The position numbers and the translations under genes are program-made. A DNA stretch of 64,000 bases from Paracoccus aminovorans (GTDB lineage: Bacteria > Pseudomonadota > Alphaproteobacteria > Rhodobacterales > Rhodobacteraceae): the NCBI RefSeq assembly GCF_001546115.1, contig NZ_KQ955210.1, positions 5,669 to 69,668 on the forward strand. Reading direction: 5' to 3'. Under the pieces are notes generated by a model. The model had not been told where the DNA came from, did no database searches, and saw nothing but the letters and a program-made list of their open reading frames with translations. This document shows, piece by piece, positions 63,592 to 64,000 of the stretch (the stretch's first letter is position 1; each line of letters opens with the position of its first letter).

Positions 63592-64000
63592 ATGAAGGCA
63601 GCCATTTTCGCATGCGCGATGATCCTGGCCGGCAGCGGCGTGGCCGCCGCCCAATCCGTCATCACCAAGCAATATGACGACGGCGGCGTCTACGAGGGCA
63701 CCTTCCGCAACGGCAAGCAGCACGGCCGCGGCACCTATCGCCTGCCCTCGGGCTATGAATACACCGGCGACTGGGTCGAGGGCGAGATCCTGGGCCAGGG
63801 CGTGGCGAAGTTCCCCAACGGCTCGGTCTACGAAGGCGCCTTCGCCAAGGGCAAGCCCAACGGCAAGGGCAAGATCACCTATGCCGACGGCGGCACCTAC
63901 GAGGGCGACTGGCTGGACGGCCAGATTACCGGCCAGGGCGAGGCGCATTACGCCAATGGCTCACTCTACAAGGGCGGCTTTGTCAACGCGCTGCATGACG
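63592..64000 (+). CDS. MORN-repeat exported protein (3' end outside window)
   Basis: The frame from ATG 63592 is open to the right edge, giving at least 136 residues. A signal peptide (MKAAIFACAMILAGSGVAAA) is followed by MORN repeats of about 23 residues: GGVYEGTFRNGKQHGRGTY, GYEYTGDWVEGEILGQGVA, GSVYEGAFAKGKPNGKGKI, GTYEGDWLDGQITGQGEA, and the start of a fifth. MORN proteins act in membrane or protein contacts. The ribosome site gaggcgga precedes the ATG. The function in bacteria is uncertain. Confidence 0.85.
   Translation, partial: MKAAIFACAMILAGSGVAAAQSVITKQYDDGGVYEGTFRNGKQHGRGTYRLPSGYEYTGDWVEGEILGQGVAKFPNGSVYEGAFAKGKPNGKGKITYADGGTYEGDWLDGQITGQGEAHYANGSLYKGGFVNALHD

Noticed and set aside
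1..64000. CRISPR arrays, rRNA, tRNA, riboswitches
   Set aside because: No regularly spaced direct repeats, rRNA segments or convincing tRNA cloverleafs were seen. The tandem repeats present are coding RTX or MORN units or the short spacer repeat at 22200. A dedicated search (tRNAscan, Infernal) would be decisive.

Overview
The window is high-GC, densely packed bacterial DNA. Gene content points to an alphaproteobacterium of the Rhodobacterales, most likely Paracoccus or a close relative: a CreA-like protein, HspQ, an Anbu/ATP-grasp/alpha-E/transglutaminase operon, MutS, PncA-PncB, NadE, and many RTX and Hint-domain secreted proteins. The genus is an inference. No rRNA, tRNA or CRISPR array was recognised.

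Layout. (1) 1-6.6 kb is an insertion-sequence graveyard: two IS3-family elements, an IS5-family fragment, a decayed IS5-type transposase, and broken host genes (TauE/SafE permease, HWE histidine kinase, hydantoinase A). (2) 6.9-8.7 kb holds creA, hspQ and an RsbW/STAS partner-switching pair. (3) 8.9-11.7 kb is a two-gene operon: a small exported protein and a serralysin-like RTX metalloprotease. (4) 11.9-15.9 kb is the Anbu peptidase operon, followed by a GT61 glycosyltransferase and convergent mutS. (5) 20-25 kb holds an exported hydratase-like protein and a four-gene ABC importer. (6) 25-29 kb holds two paralogous RTX proteins, one with a C-terminal Hint domain. (7) 29-52 kb is a Wzx/Wzy-type exopolysaccharide locus (WecG-type transferase, Wzy-like polymerase, three other glycosyltransferases, ExoY-type priming transferase, SGNH esterase, CpsD-like protein, Wzz, Wzx). 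A translationally coupled PKS - GT2 - NRPS - phosphopantetheinyl transferase block lies inside it. (8) 52-64 kb holds maeB, another RTX protein with an IS5 element inserted just upstream, an outer-membrane beta-barrel protein, trhO, pncA-pncB, a Hint protein, nadE, and a MORN-repeat protein cut by the right edge.

How the parts may work together. Seven intergenic palindromes of the form CTG-N10-CAG, with a conserved YCC-AAA-GGR-like core, resemble LuxR-type (lux box) operators. Six lie just upstream of the protease operon, the RTX-Hint gene, the RTX gene, the PKS block, the CpsD/Wzz/Wzx block and the separate Hint gene. The seventh precedes the ABC importer. This suggests one population-density or LuxR-type regulon controlling matrix proteins, exopolysaccharide and a secondary metabolite. 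The NRPS (formyltransferase, degenerate condensation, adenylation split by a luciferase-like monooxygenase, carrier) lacks a release domain. The one-module PKS (KS-AT-KR-DH-ACP-TE) has one. The simplest reading is that the NRPS loads a formylated, oxidised aminoacyl starter, the PKS extends it by one unit and releases it, and the coupled GT2 links the product to a sugar or to the exopolysaccharide. That pathway is inferred from architecture only.
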